Positions 53,837-63,092 of a stretch of 64,000 bases of DNA are shown piece after piece. Source of the stretch: Cytobacillus sp. NJ13 (lineage in GTDB: Bacteria > Bacillota > Bacilli > Bacillales > Cytobacillaceae). The stretch's first letter is position 1. The number at the start of each line of letters is the position of its first letter. The notes below the pieces were generated by a model. It was not told the origin of the DNA and did not search any database. It saw nothing but the letters and a program-made list of their open reading frames with translations. The stretch lies in assembly GCA_030348385.1 (NCBI GenBank), contig JAUCFP010000006.1, positions 3,995,501 to 4,059,500 of the forward strand, in the 5' to 3' direction. A program made the position numbers and the translations under genes.

Positions 53837-54892
53837 ATGTCAACAGTAAAAGTAAGCAGAAACGAACCGTGCCCGTGCGGGAGCGGAAAAAAATATAAAA
53901 AGTGCTGCGGCAGTAAAGATGCTGTTTCAATAAAAGATGTTTTAAATCACGAAGTTCTTGAGCTTCAAAAGGAAGTAAGGGCCTATGCGCTTACTCATTT
54001 TGCAGATGACATGAAAGAGGATTTCATGGATCTTCTGGATATCCTTGAAGGTATAGAACCAGAGGAAAAAGAGTTCTATGAATTTGCACACTCCTTTTGG
54101 TACATTCTCTTTGGAACTCTGGAAGATGTGGACTCCATTATGGATGAGTTCATTCATGCGAAATTACCGGCTGTTGCTCGTCCGCGCTTAAAAAGCATTT
54201 TAAAATCGTGGGGAGACAGCAAAGCGGCAGCTGGAATACTGACCGAAGTAACTGAGGATAAAGCAGTCATTAAAGATTGCCTGACAGGGAAGGTTTACAA
54301 TATCTCCCTATTTGGTGATATGGACGTTAATGAAGGAAACTTTGCCTTTGCCATGCTTCTTCCATATGGAGAAGAGTATGTAGCGTTTCCGGCCATTTTC
54401 GATCTGCCAGGGGAAAATGCTGCACAGTTTGCAGACTATATTGAGTATTCATTTGAAGATGCAAAATACGATGATCCAGAAGAATACCTGGCTGAATACT
54501 TCGTTGACCTCATGAATGACACGCCAAAATCATTGGCAGTTCCATCTATGGACAATTTCGACTGGCCAACCAAGGGTGCAGAGCAGGTAGCCGACATGTT
54601 CCGGGACGACATGACAGAAGCCGGCGAAGAACCATGGCTCATCGGCATGGGGATTTCACTTTGGATGGAGTATCTGACGAAAACCGGCAAACAGGTCAAA
54701 AAGCCTGACAACTATGTTGCGGGTCTTCGATACCTTGTGAGCACGATAGCGCCAACAAAGGAAAATCTCACTCAGAAGGAATTCGGAGAGATATACGGCA
54801 TCAATGCGAACCGTGTTTCCACTTATTATGGTGAAATTTATGATGCAGTTGAGAAAACTATTATTGAACTGATAGAATCGTCGAATTCATAA
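53837..54892 (+). CDS. SEC-C zinc-motif protein of unknown function
   Basis: A 351-residue cytoplasmic protein starting with a SEC-C zinc motif ([18 protein letters not shown]), the same kind of motif that ends SecA. The rest is acidic and mixed alpha/beta ([35 protein letters not shown] segment at about 220), with no domain I recognise. The C-terminal part ([20 protein letters not shown]) looks like a helix-turn-helix. ATG 53837 follows TAGGAGAG; an upstream TTG at 53816 is inside that site. It lies just upstream of secA but has its own terminator. Confidence 0.8.
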   Translation: MSTVKVSRNEPCPCGSGKKYKKCCGSKDAVSIKDVLNHEVLELQKEVRAYALTHFADDMKEDFMDLLDILEGIEPEEKEFYEFAHSFWYILFGTLEDVDSIMDEFIHAKLPAVARPRLKSILKSWGDSKAAAGILTEVTEDKAVIKDCLTGKVYNISLFGDMDVNEGNFAFAMLLPYGEEYVAFPAIFDLPGENAAQFADYIEYSFEDAKYDDPEEYLAEYFVDLMNDTPKSLAVPSMDNFDWPTKGAEQVADMFRDDMTEAGEEPWLIGMGISLWMEYLTKTGKQVKKPDNYVAGLRYLVSTIAPTKENLTQKEFGEIYGINANRVSTYYGEIYDAVEKTIIELIESSNS

Positions 54893-54896
54893 AACT

Positions 54897-54922
54897 GAGA
54901 GCATTTTTGCTCTCTTTTTTTT
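54897..54922 (+). terminator. Terminator after the SEC-C gene
   Basis: Stem GAGAGCA / TGCTCTC with loop TTTT, then eight T. Confidence 0.85.
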
Positions 54923-55250
54923 GAGGGAATGTGGTCTGGCGTGGACTGACCGATAAAGCGAAAATCTGAGCAATATTCAAAAAAGAGAAGAGTGTATTTA
55001 CCGAAACCAGACTATCAGCAAGTTAAAGATCTGGAATAGCTCGCATGTGGCATAAGTTGTCACCCCCCTCCCAAAGTGGTAATATTAATAAGAAATAATG
55101 TGAATTTTCATGGGAGGATTCCGCCGAAAAGAAGCGAATCTTTAAATACCTATGCTTAAATAGACTTTGAATTTAGATATGCATAGTACCTGCGCCTTGA
55201 TTATCAGCAAGGCACTTGTGCTGTCATATCCAACATAAAGGAGCGTTTTT
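54923..55250. other. secA upstream region
   Basis: About 330 bp without a gene. It includes a C-rich tract (CACCCCCCTCCC near 55062) and a hairpin CAGCA/TGCTG at 55205-55223 shortly before the secA ribosome site AAAGGAG. No riboswitch or known leader peptide is recognisable. Confidence 0.4.
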
Positions 55251-57764
55251 ATGCTTGGGATTTTAAATAAAGTGTTTGATCAAAATAAACGTGAAATAAA
55301 ACGTCTCACCAAAATGGCAGAACAAATTGAAGCACTTGCATCTGATATGGAAAAATTATCGGACGAGCAGCTGCGCGAGAAAACGGAAGAATTCAAAGCC
55401 CGCTACCAAAAGGGTGAAACCGTCGATGATATGCTGACTGAAGCTTTTGCGGTTGTCCGCGAAGCAGCAAAGCGCGTTCTTGGCTTATATCCTTATCCGG
55501 TTCAGTTAATGGGGGGTATTTCCCTTCATGACGGAAATATTTCTGAGATGAAAACCGGTGAAGGTAAAACCCTGACTGCAACGATGCCAGTATATCTAAA
55601 TGCCCTTACAGGCAAAGGTGTCCACGTAGTTACAGTCAACGAATACCTTGCGAGCCGTGACGCCACTGAAATGGGCCAGCTTTACGAATTCCTTGGCCTG
55701 ACTGTCGGCTTGAACTTAAATGGGCTTTCCAAAGAAGAAAAGCAGGCAGCATATGCTGCCGATATCACATACAGCACAAACAACGAGCTTGGGTTCGATT
55801 ACCTTCGCGATAACATGGTTCTTTACAAAGAGCAGAAGGTTCAGCGACCGCTTCATTATGCAGTAATTGATGAAGTGGACTCCATCCTCATTGACGAAGC
55901 ACGTACACCGCTGATCATTTCCGGATCTGCACAAAAGTCCACTCAGCTTTATATCCAGGCGAATGCCTTTGTCAGCCGCCTGAAAAAAGATGAAGACTTC
56001 ACATATGATGAAAAAACAAAAGGTGTGCAGCTGACAGAAGAGGGGATGACCAAAGCAGAGAAGGCTTTTGGAATCGATAACCTTTTCGACATTTCTCATG
56101 TTGCACTTAACCACCATATTACACAGGCATTAAAAGCACATTCCAGCATGCATCTGGATGTCGATTATGTTGTTCAGGAAGGCGAAATCGTCATTGTTGA
56201 CCAATTTACCGGCCGTCTGATGAAGGGCCGCCGCTACAGTGATGGACTTCACCAGGCTATTGAAGCTAAGGAAGGCCTGGAAATCCAGAACGAAAGCATG
56301 ACTCTGGCAACGATCACATTCCAGAACTATTTCCGTATGTATGAAAAGCTTGCCGGTATGACTGGTACGGCGAAAACGGAAGAAGAGGAATTCCGCAATA
56401 TCTACAATATGAACGTTATTGTGATTCCGACAAACCGTCCGATCGCCCGTGATGACCGTCCGGATTTAATTTATGCAACAATGGATGGGAAATTCCGTGC
56501 GGTTGTAGAAGATATCGCTGATCGCCACAAAAAAGGACAGCCAGTTCTTGTCGGTACTGTTGCAATCGAAACATCAGAAATTATCTCTAAATACCTTAGC
56601 AAAAAAGGCGTTCCGCATAACGTTCTAAACGCAAAGAATCATGGCCGTGAAGCGGAAATTATCCTGGATGCCGGTAAGCAGGGTGCTGTAACAATTGCCA
56701 CTAACATGGCAGGACGCGGTACGGATATCAAGCTTGGAGAAGGCGTAAAGGAGCTTGGCGGGTTATGCGTTGTTGGTACAGAGCGTCATGAAAGCAGACG
56801 TATCGATAACCAGCTCCGCGGACGTTCCGGACGTCAGGGTGACCCGGGTGTCACGCAATTCTATCTTTCCATGGAAGATGAATTGATGCGCCGTTTCGGT
56901 TCTGACAATATGAAGTCGATGATGGAGCGCCTTGGAATGGATGACACTCAGCCAATCCAAAGTAAAATGGTTTCAAGAGCTGTTGAATCTGCTCAGAAGC
57001 GCGTTGAAGGCAATAACTTTGATGCACGTAAGCAGCTTCTTTCTTATGATGATGTTCTCCGTCAGCAGCGTGAGATTCTTTACGGTCAGCGTAACGAAGT
57101 TCTGGAGTCTGAGAACTTGAGAGAGATTGTTGAAAAGATGATCATGACCAGCATCCAGCGCAATGTAGAAGGATATGCACCTGGTCATGAAGATGAGGAA
57201 AACTGGAACCTGCAGGGCATCATTGACTATGTAAATGGAAACCTTCTGAATGAAGGCGACCTAACCGTAAATGATATCCGCGGCAAGGATACGGAGGAAA
57301 TCACCGAAACCATTTTTGCCAAGGTCAAAGAACGCTACAATGAAAAAGAGGAAATGCTTAGCCCTGAGCAGATGCGTGAATTTGAGAAAGTTATCGTGCT
57401 TCGTGCCGTTGACTCCAAATGGATGGATCACATCGACGCGATGGATCAGCTTCGCCAGGGAATCCACCTGCGTGCGTATGGCCAGACAGATCCGCTTCGC
57501 GAGTACCAGGGAGAAGGCTTTGCGATGTTTGAAAACATGATCGCTTCCATCGAAGAAGATGTTGCCAAGTACATCATGAAAGCCGAAATCCGCAACAACC
57601 TTGAGCGCCAGGAAGTGGCCAAAGGCCAGGCCGTCAACCCGAAAGAAGACGGTGAAAAGGTTAAGAAAAAGCCTGTCGTCAAGCAGATGGATGTCGGACG
57701 CAACGACCCATGCATCTGCGGCAGCGGCAAGAAATATAAAAACTGCTGTGGTGCAGAAAAATAA
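55251..57764 (+). CDS. secA: Preprotein translocase ATPase SecA
   Basis: An 837-residue motor of the Sec pathway. Walker A is [17 protein letters not shown], the DEAD-like box is [19 protein letters not shown], and the second RecA domain has [13 protein letters not shown] and [13 protein letters not shown]. The C-terminus has the zinc motif [19 protein letters not shown], which contacts SecB-like factors, ribosomes or lipids. Length matches B. subtilis SecA (841). ATG with AAAGGAG. Confidence 0.97.
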   Translation: MLGILNKVFDQNKREIKRLTKMAEQIEALASDMEKLSDEQLREKTEEFKARYQKGETVDDMLTEAFAVVREAAKRVLGLYPYPVQLMGGISLHDGNISEMKTGEGKTLTATMPVYLNALTGKGVHVVTVNEYLASRDATEMGQLYEFLGLTVGLNLNGLSKEEKQAAYAADITYSTNNELGFDYLRDNMVLYKEQKVQRPLHYAVIDEVDSILIDEARTPLIISGSAQKSTQLYIQANAFVSRLKKDEDFTYDEKTKGVQLTEEGMTKAEKAFGIDNLFDISHVALNHHITQALKAHSSMHLDVDYVVQEGEIVIVDQFTGRLMKGRRYSDGLHQAIEAKEGLEIQNESMTLATITFQNYFRMYEKLAGMTGTAKTEEEEFRNIYNMNVIVIPTNRPIARDDRPDLIYATMDGKFRAVVEDIADRHKKGQPVLVGTVAIETSEIISKYLSKKGVPHNVLNAKNHGREAEIILDAGKQGAVTIATNMAGRGTDIKLGEGVKELGGLCVVGTERHESRRIDNQLRGRSGRQGDPGVTQFYLSMEDELMRRFGSDNMKSMMERLGMDDTQPIQSKMVSRAVESAQKRVEGNNFDARKQLLSYDDVLRQQREILYGQRNEVLESENLREIVEKMIMTSIQRNVEGYAPGHEDEENWNLQGIIDYVNGNLLNEGDLTVNDIRGKDTEEITETIFAKVKERYNEKEEMLSPEQMREFEKVIVLRAVDSKWMDHIDAMDQLRQGIHLRAYGQTDPLREYQGEGFAMFENMIASIEEDVAKYIMKAEIRNNLERQEVAKGQAVNPKEDGEKVKKKPVVKQMDVGRNDPCICGSGKKYKNCCGAEK

Positions 57765-57770
57765 ACAATT

Positions 57771-57802
57771 GAGCCGGCAACAGCTTTGCCGGCTTCTCTC
57801 TT
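57771..57802 (+). terminator. Hairpin after secA
   Basis: Stem GCCGGCAA / TTGCCGGC with a 5-nt loop, then TTCTCTCTTT. Confidence 0.75.
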
Positions 57803-57892
57803 TGGGATAGGTTGTGAAAAACCTAATAGGAAATATGCTTTTACGGATAATCAAGCTATAATATGAAATAAATAATTTTTGAGGTGACCGAA

Positions 57893-59006
57893 ATGGAATT
57901 AGCAGATATTCGCAATGAACTTGAAAAAACAGCTAAGATTTTAGCGGACTTTAGGGGGTCTCTTTGACTTAGAAAACAAAGAGGCGCGCATCGCTGAGCT
58001 TGATGATGTCATGCTGCAGCCTGGATTTTGGGATGACCAGCAGGCGGCACAGGTTGTTATCAGCGAATCAAACTCACTAAAAGATCAGGTAGTTGAATTC
58101 CACGATTTATACGAAACGTTTGAGAATCTGGAATTAACTTATGAGTTAGTAAAAGAAGAGAGCGACGCAGAATTGCAGGCCGAGCTTGAGGAAGAGCTCA
58201 AGGACTTAGTGAAGCGCCTGAACGATTTCGAACTGCAGCTTCTCTTAAGTGAAGAGTATGATAAGAACAATGCCATTCTTGAACTGCATCCGGGTGCAGG
58301 CGGAACCGAGTCACAGGACTGGGGCAGCATGCTGCTTCGCATGTATACACGCTGGGCGGAAAAGAAAGGCTTCAAGGTTGAAACACTTGATTACCTGCCT
58401 GGAGATGAAGCGGGCATCAAGAGTGTTACCCTTAGCATTAAGGGTCATAACGCTTACGGCTACTTGAAGGCTGAAAAAGGCGTGCACCGTCTAGTAAGGA
58501 TTTCTCCATTCGACTCTTCGGGCCGCCGTCATACTTCATTCGTATCCTGCGAAGTGATGCCGGAATTCAATGATGAAATTGAAATCGACATCCGTACAGA
58601 AGATCTGAAAATCGACACATACCGTGCAAGCGGTGCAGGCGGTCAGCATATCAACACGACTGACTCTGCTGTCCGTATCACACACTTGCCGACAAATGTC
58701 GTGGTAACATGCCAGACAGAGCGTTCACAGATCAAAAACCGCGAACGTGCCATGAAAATGCTGCAAGCTAAGCTCTATCAAAAGAAAATCGAAGAGCAGG
58801 AAGCAGAATTAGCCGAAATCCGCGGCGAGCAAAAAGACATCGGCTGGGGTAGCCAAATCCGCTCCTATGTCTTCCATCCGTATTCCATGGTAAAAGACCA
58901 CCGCACCAACACGGAAGTCGGTAACGTCCAGGGAGTGATGGATGGTGACCTGGATTTGTTTATTAATGCATATTTGCGTTCAAAATTGATTTTGCCTCAG
59001 GATTAA
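57893..59006 (+). CDS. prfB: Peptide chain release factor 2, with programmed +1 frameshift
   Basis: The gene begins at ATG 57893 and reaches an in-frame TGA at 57965-57967 after 24 codons (ending FRGSL). The site is AGGGGG-TCT-CTT-TGA-C: a Shine-Dalgarno-like AGGGGG followed by CTT TGA C, the classical +1 frameshift of prfB. After the shift, reading continues [16 protein letters not shown] to 59006, about 370 residues in total. RF2 marks are SPF in [12 protein letters not shown] (stop recognition) and GGQ in [15 protein letters not shown]. Low RF2 lets the ribosome pause at UGA and shift, raising RF2. Confidence 0.97.
57953..57968 (+). promoter_or_regulatory. prfB recoding site
   Basis: AGGGGG 3 nt before CTT TGA C. 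All elements of the autoregulatory frameshift are conserved. Confidence 0.95.
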
Positions 59007-59016
59007 TATGCAAATT

Positions 59017-59057
59017 AGCCTATGCTTTCATATAACCGGCATAGGCTTATTTTTTAT
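59017..59057 (+). terminator. Terminator after prfB
   Basis: Perfect 9-bp stem AGCCTATGC / GCATAGGCT with a 13-nt loop, then TATTTTTTATTT. Confidence 0.88.
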
Positions 59058-59099
59058 TTATGGAATTTTAACTGAGCTAGCCGGTGAATGGGGTTTGCT

Positions 59100-59429
59100 T
59101 TAGGAGTGGATACGTTTCTTGAGTTGATTAATTTCGGTTTCGTGGACTCCGCTTTTTTTACTAAGGTGTTCAATATCTATTTTTGTACCCTTCAAAGCAT
59201 CCGAAATTACATGGAAAGTCTCTTCGTGCTGATCTAACTTCGTTTCAATATGCTTAAAATGGCTTCGGAATTCGGTAGCATTATTTTCAATTTGTTCAGA
59301 AAGTCTTCCAATTCTGTTCTCAACATTCCCGAGCCTGTTTTTAACATCAGCAAATTCATGATCAATCGAATCAAATCTCTTTGAATGTTCTTTCAGTGTA
59401 CTTAAAATTTCATTAAGAATCTTCTCCAT
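59100..59429 (-). CDS. Small coiled-coil protein of unknown function (109 aa)
   Basis: A 109-residue soluble protein that is almost entirely coiled coil (LKEHSKRFDSIDHEFADVKN, RLGNVENRIGRLSEQIENNA, FKHIETKLDQHEETFHVI). Start ATG 59429 follows a perfect AAGGAGGTG; an open frame upstream lacks one. No membrane or signal segment. Similar small coiled-coil proteins occur widely in Bacillus without known role. Confidence 0.7.
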   Translation of the reverse strand: MEKILNEILSTLKEHSKRFDSIDHEFADVKNRLGNVENRIGRLSEQIENNATEFRSHFKHIETKLDQHEETFHVISDALKGTKIDIEHLSKKSGVHETEINQLKKRIHS

Positions 59430-59715
59430 TTTTCTCACCTCCTTTTCGACATTATACCACATGCAGCATAATTTCATGCTGAAGATAATACTGCTTAAGA
59501 GCTTTCTGGACCAATGTTCATAAACATTTCGCACATTAAAATCGCATGATAAATTGAACGCTTTTATCGCAACATAATGGAAAGGCAGAGCAGAGTCCTT
59601 TAATACGGCAGTTCAATGGCATTTACAGGCCTCAGACACCATGCTATACTCACTGACGGTAAAAATGGAATATGAACTTAATTCTGCATAGATCGGGACA
59701 CCGGAGGGAGAAGAA

Positions 59716-60582
59716 ATGGGCAAGAATAGAAGAGGATATACTTATAGTGCAAAAGCGGAGAGATTGCTGGAGTACTTATATGTTTTAATAGGTTCAGGAA
59801 TTGTGGCGATTGCGTTTAATATGTTTTTGCTTCCAAACCGAATTGCGTCAGGAGGAGTAAGCGGGATCAGTACTATTCTGGATGCGGTTGCTGGATGGGA
59901 GCCGGCATATGTACAGTGGGCATTTAATATACCGCTTTTTATTGCAGGTGTGCTTTTGCTCGGCAAACAATTTGGGGTGAAAACTCTGGCTGGTACAATA
60001 TTTCTCCCGTTTGTTGTTTTTCTTACAAAAGATTATGAGCCTTGGACATCAGATCCGCTGCTGGCTTCTCTGTTTGGCGGAATTGGCGTTGGACTGGGTT
60101 TAGGTATTGTTTTCCGGGGTAAAGCATCAACAGGAGGGACAGACCTTGCAGCACAGATAATTAACAGGTATACAGGTTTGTCTCTTGGAACTTGTGTAGC
60201 GATAATCGATGGATTGATCGTACTATCCGCTGCGATTATTTTTGACATAGAACAGGGTCTGTATGCCTTAATTGCCTTATATGTGACAAGCAAAACAATC
60301 GATCTCATACAGCTTGGATTCAGCCGGACAAAGATGGCTTTAATCATTACTGAAAAACAAAGTGAAGTTCGTGAAGGAATTTTGAATAAAATTGACCGCG
60401 GTGTGACAAAACTATCAGCATACGGTGGTTATACCGACCATGAACGTCCAGTCCTCATGTGTGTGGTGGACCAGACGGAGTTCACAAAATTGAAACAACT
60501 GGTTCAAACCATTGATCCTACTGCATTTATCATTGTTACGGATGCTTCCGAGGTGTTGGGCGAGGGTTTCAAACGAGCATAG
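59716..60582 (+). CDS. yvjA: YitT/YvjA family membrane protein
   Basis: A 288-residue protein with about five membrane helices (LYVLIGSGIVAIAFNMFLLP, GGVSGISTILDAVAGWEPAY, FRGKASTGGTDLAAQIINRY) and a C-terminal DUF2179 domain (KLSAYGGYTDHERPVLMCVV). Function unknown; some relatives affect sporulation. Its place between prfB and cccB is as in B. subtilis. ATG after GGAGGGAG. Confidence 0.88.
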   Translation: MGKNRRGYTYSAKAERLLEYLYVLIGSGIVAIAFNMFLLPNRIASGGVSGISTILDAVAGWEPAYVQWAFNIPLFIAGVLLLGKQFGVKTLAGTIFLPFVVFLTKDYEPWTSDPLLASLFGGIGVGLGLGIVFRGKASTGGTDLAAQIINRYTGLSLGTCVAIIDGLIVLSAAIIFDIEQGLYALIALYVTSKTIDLIQLGFSRTKMALIITEKQSEVREGILNKIDRGVTKLSAYGGYTDHERPVLMCVVDQTEFTKLKQLVQTIDPTAFIIVTDASEVLGEGFKRA

Positions 60583-60634
60583 TGTTGGTATAATATAGCT
60601 GTACTTAGTATTTTTTCCTGAGGGGGAATTATAG

Positions 60635-60988
60635 GTGAAAAAGAAGCTACTGGCATTACTGATGGGTACATCTTTAGTTCTTGCAGCCTGCGGCGGCGGA
60701 GACGATGCTGCTGAAGACAAGGACACTGCTACAAACGGCGGCGGTGAAACAACGACTGATACTGCTGACGCTGGTGATGCACAAAAGCTTTATGAACAGA
60801 AATGTTCAAGCTGCCACGGTGCAAACCTTGAAGGCGGTGTAGGGCCTGCACTAGATAAAATTGGTGCCAGCCTATCGCAGGAAGATATTGAAAACACCAT
60901 TGCTAACGGTAAAGGAGCTATGCCTAAAGGCTTGCTTCAGGGAGAAGAAGCTTCTGCTGTAGCATCCTGGCTAGCAGGCAAGAAATAA
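60635..60988 (+). CDS. cccB: Cytochrome c551 lipoprotein
   Basis: A 117-residue lipoprotein: lipobox LGTSLVLAAC-like (SLVLAACGGG, Cys about 19), an acidic Asp/Thr/Gly linker, and a class I cytochrome c domain. Haem attaches at KCSSCHGANLEGG; the axial Met is in GKGAMPKGLL. It carries electrons on the outer membrane face. GTG start after GAGGGGG. A strong terminator follows. Confidence 0.93.
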   Translation: MKKKLLALLMGTSLVLAACGGGDDAAEDKDTATNGGGETTTDTADAGDAQKLYEQKCSSCHGANLEGGVGPALDKIGASLSQEDIENTIANGKGAMPKGLLQGEEASAVASWLAGKK

Positions 60989-60998
60989 TAGGATCAAA

Positions 60999-61037
60999 AT
61001 AAAAACGTTCTGTTCATCAGGACGTTTTTATTTTTTT
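60999..61037 (+). terminator. Terminator after cccB
   Basis: Stem AAAAACGTTCTG / CAGGACGTTTTT with a short loop, then a long T run. Confidence 0.88.
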
Positions 61038-61365
61038 GTCGTGCTGGTTAGGACAATAAGTGACAAATATCGAGTGAATGCAATATGCAAAAAGAAGGAA
61101 AAATCCGCAGATTATACCTAGAATATTAATGAAACTCAGGAAAAAAGTAACAATAGTTAACGGATTGAAAAGAAACTGTAATAATTTTTTCCGTTATTTT
61201 GACAACTTATGATGTTATAATGGGTTGTGTGAGAATTTCAGATGGCTAAATAGGCAGTATTTACAAGTATTTTGTCATCCTCTATGTCGAAAGGATGTCG
61301 TTTTTTAGCGAAAAAGGCCGTCGCTTTTTTAATTCTTAATACACACTAGATGCTAGGTGATATAT
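61038..61365 (+). other. ftsE leader region
   Basis: About 330 bp. A TATAAT (near 61214) lies behind a TTGACA that is too close to be its partner. The leader contains two small hairpins each followed by six T: CATCC/GGATG (61276-61306) and AGCGA/TCGCT (61307-61330). They look like weak terminators in front of ftsE. Confidence 0.45.
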
Positions 61366-62052
61366 ATGATCGATATGAAAGACGTATATAAGAGATACCC
61401 CAATGGCGTTACAGCTGCCAGCGGGATTGATGTCCATATTAAACAAGGTGAGTTTGTTTATGTAGTAGGACCGAGTGGGGCCGGTAAATCCACTTTTATC
61501 AAAATGATGTACCGGGAAGAAAAGCCTTCGAGCGGAACGATAACCATTGACGGAGTGAATCTGGCCTCATTAAAGAATGCAAAGGTGCCGCTTATGCGCC
61601 GTAAAATCGGTGTCGTTTTCCAGGACTTTAAGCTCCTTCAGACACTGACTGTCTATGAGAATGTGGCTTTTGCTCTTGAGGTCATTGAAGAGCATCCGAA
61701 GAATATTAAAAAACAAGTTATGGAAACTTTGGACCTTGTAGGTTTAAAGCATAAGGCTAGGATGCTTCCGACCGAATTATCAGGCGGGGAGCAGCAGCGT
61801 GTTTCCATCGCCAGATCAATCGTAAATTCTCCTAAAGTCGTGATAGCGGACGAGCCTACAGGAAACCTTGACCCGGATACTTCATGGGAAATCATGAACA
61901 TCTTCGACGAAATCAACACGAGAGGAACGACTGTGGTCATGGCAACTCATAATAAAGAAATTGTTAACACGATTAAGCACCGCGTAATTGCCATAGAAGG
62001 CGGAAGGATAGTGCGTGACGAGCAAAGAGGTGATTACGGCTATGAAAGCTAG
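61366..62052 (+). CDS. ftsE: Cell-division ABC ATPase FtsE
   Basis: A 228-residue ABC ATPase. Walker A is VVGPSGAGKSTFIKMMY, the signature is LSGGEQQRVSIARS, and Walker B is VVIADEPTGNLDP. ATG 61366 follows AGGTGA; an in-frame GTG at 61357 lies inside that site. With FtsX it activates a cell wall hydrolase (CwlO in B. subtilis, PcsB in streptococci). Overlaps ftsX by 11 nt. Confidence 0.95.
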   Translation: MIDMKDVYKRYPNGVTAASGIDVHIKQGEFVYVVGPSGAGKSTFIKMMYREEKPSSGTITIDGVNLASLKNAKVPLMRRKIGVVFQDFKLLQTLTVYENVAFALEVIEEHPKNIKKQVMETLDLVGLKHKARMLPTELSGGEQQRVSIARSIVNSPKVVIADEPTGNLDPDTSWEIMNIFDEINTRGTTVVMATHNKEIVNTIKHRVIAIEGGRIVRDEQRGDYGYES

Positions 62053-62935
62053 AACATTGGGCCGGCACTTCCGTGAAAGCTTTAAGAGCCTCGGACGAAA
62101 CGGATGGATGACGTTTGCTTCGGCAAGTGCGGTGACAGTAACACTCATTTTGGTTGGCGTATTTTTCGTCATTATGATGAATCTCAACAAGGTGGCTACA
62201 ACCATTGAAGAGGACGTGGAAATCCGCGTTCACATCGATGTTGCTGCAAATGAGCAGGATCAGGAAGTTTTACAGCAAAAAATCGAAGGAATACCCGAAG
62301 TCAAAACAGTCGAATATTCAACTAAGGAAAAAGAGCTTGATAGTTTAATAGATAGCCTTGGTGAAGAAGGAGAAGCCTTCAAACTGTTCGAACAGGATAA
62401 TCCGCTGAACGATGTATTTATCGTAAAGACGAAAAACCCGGCAGATACAATGAAAGCTGCGAAGCAGATTGAAAAAATGGAATATGCTGCAAAAGTAAAA
62501 TATGGGCAGGGGCAGGTTGAAAAGCTATTCAACTTTATCAATGCCGGCCGAAATGTTGGCCTTGTTTTGATTATCGGCCTATTATTTACAGCCATGTTCC
62601 TGATCTCCAATACAATTAAAATTACGATCATGTCACGAAGAAAAGAAATCGAGATTATGAGATTGGTAGGAGCAACCAACGCCTTCATCAGGTGGCCATT
62701 CTTCCTGGAAGGTTTATGGCTTGGATTGCTTGGATCGATTATCCCGATTGCACTTGTTTCAACAGCCTACTATTATGCCTATGATTATTTGGCGCCAAAG
62801 CTTGAAGGACACTTTATCAAGCTGCTGGAATTTAGTCCGTTTGTCTATCAGATTTCCGGACTTATTATCCTGATGGGTGCACTCATTGGTGTATGGGGAA
62901 GCTTGATGTCAGTCAGAAAGTTCCTGAAAGTATAA
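62042..62935 (+). CDS. ftsX: Cell-division membrane protein FtsX
   Basis: A 297-residue protein with four membrane helices: one at about 22-44 (SAVTVTLILVGVFFVIMMNL), an extracellular domain of about 120 residues, and three near the C-terminus (NVGLVLIIGLLFTAMFLI, GLWLGLLGSIIPIALV, ISGLIILMGALIGVWGSL). Start ATG 62042 follows AGAGGTGA and matches the family N-terminus GRHFRESFKSLGRNGWMTF. Translationally coupled to ftsE. Confidence 0.95.
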   Translation: MKARTLGRHFRESFKSLGRNGWMTFASASAVTVTLILVGVFFVIMMNLNKVATTIEEDVEIRVHIDVAANEQDQEVLQQKIEGIPEVKTVEYSTKEKELDSLIDSLGEEGEAFKLFEQDNPLNDVFIVKTKNPADTMKAAKQIEKMEYAAKVKYGQGQVEKLFNFINAGRNVGLVLIIGLLFTAMFLISNTIKITIMSRRKEIEIMRLVGATNAFIRWPFFLEGLWLGLLGSIIPIALVSTAYYYAYDYLAPKLEGHFIKLLEFSPFVYQISGLIILMGALIGVWGSLMSVRKFLKV

Positions 62936-62946
62936 AACCAGCTTAG

Positions 62947-62987
62947 AAGGCCCTGCGGGGGGGAACCTGTCCAGGGGCCTTCAAGCC
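62947..62987 (+). terminator. Hairpin after ftsX
   Basis: Stem GAAGGCCC / GGGCCTTC around a G-rich loop. No T run follows, so it may be only a processing or attenuation element. Confidence 0.45.
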
Positions 62988-63092
62988 TCATAATAATAGA
63001 CGATTAAGCAGAGTTAAATGTTTCAGACATAGATGAAAAAAAGAACGATTGACCTGTACATATGGTGTTCATTGAAAGGAGAAATCGGAAAA

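Noticed and set aside
54923..55250. Riboswitch or leader peptide before secA
   Set aside because: No known aptamer pattern and no small open frame with a ribosome site were found.
57261..57854. 197-codon open frame on the minus strand inside secA
   Set aside because: It is a shadow of the secA frame with no ribosome site and a composition rich in Phe/Leu/His typical of antisense frames.
58011..59006. prfB starting at the internal ATG 58011
   Set aside because: The frameshift signal and a good start at 57893 show that the gene is longer.
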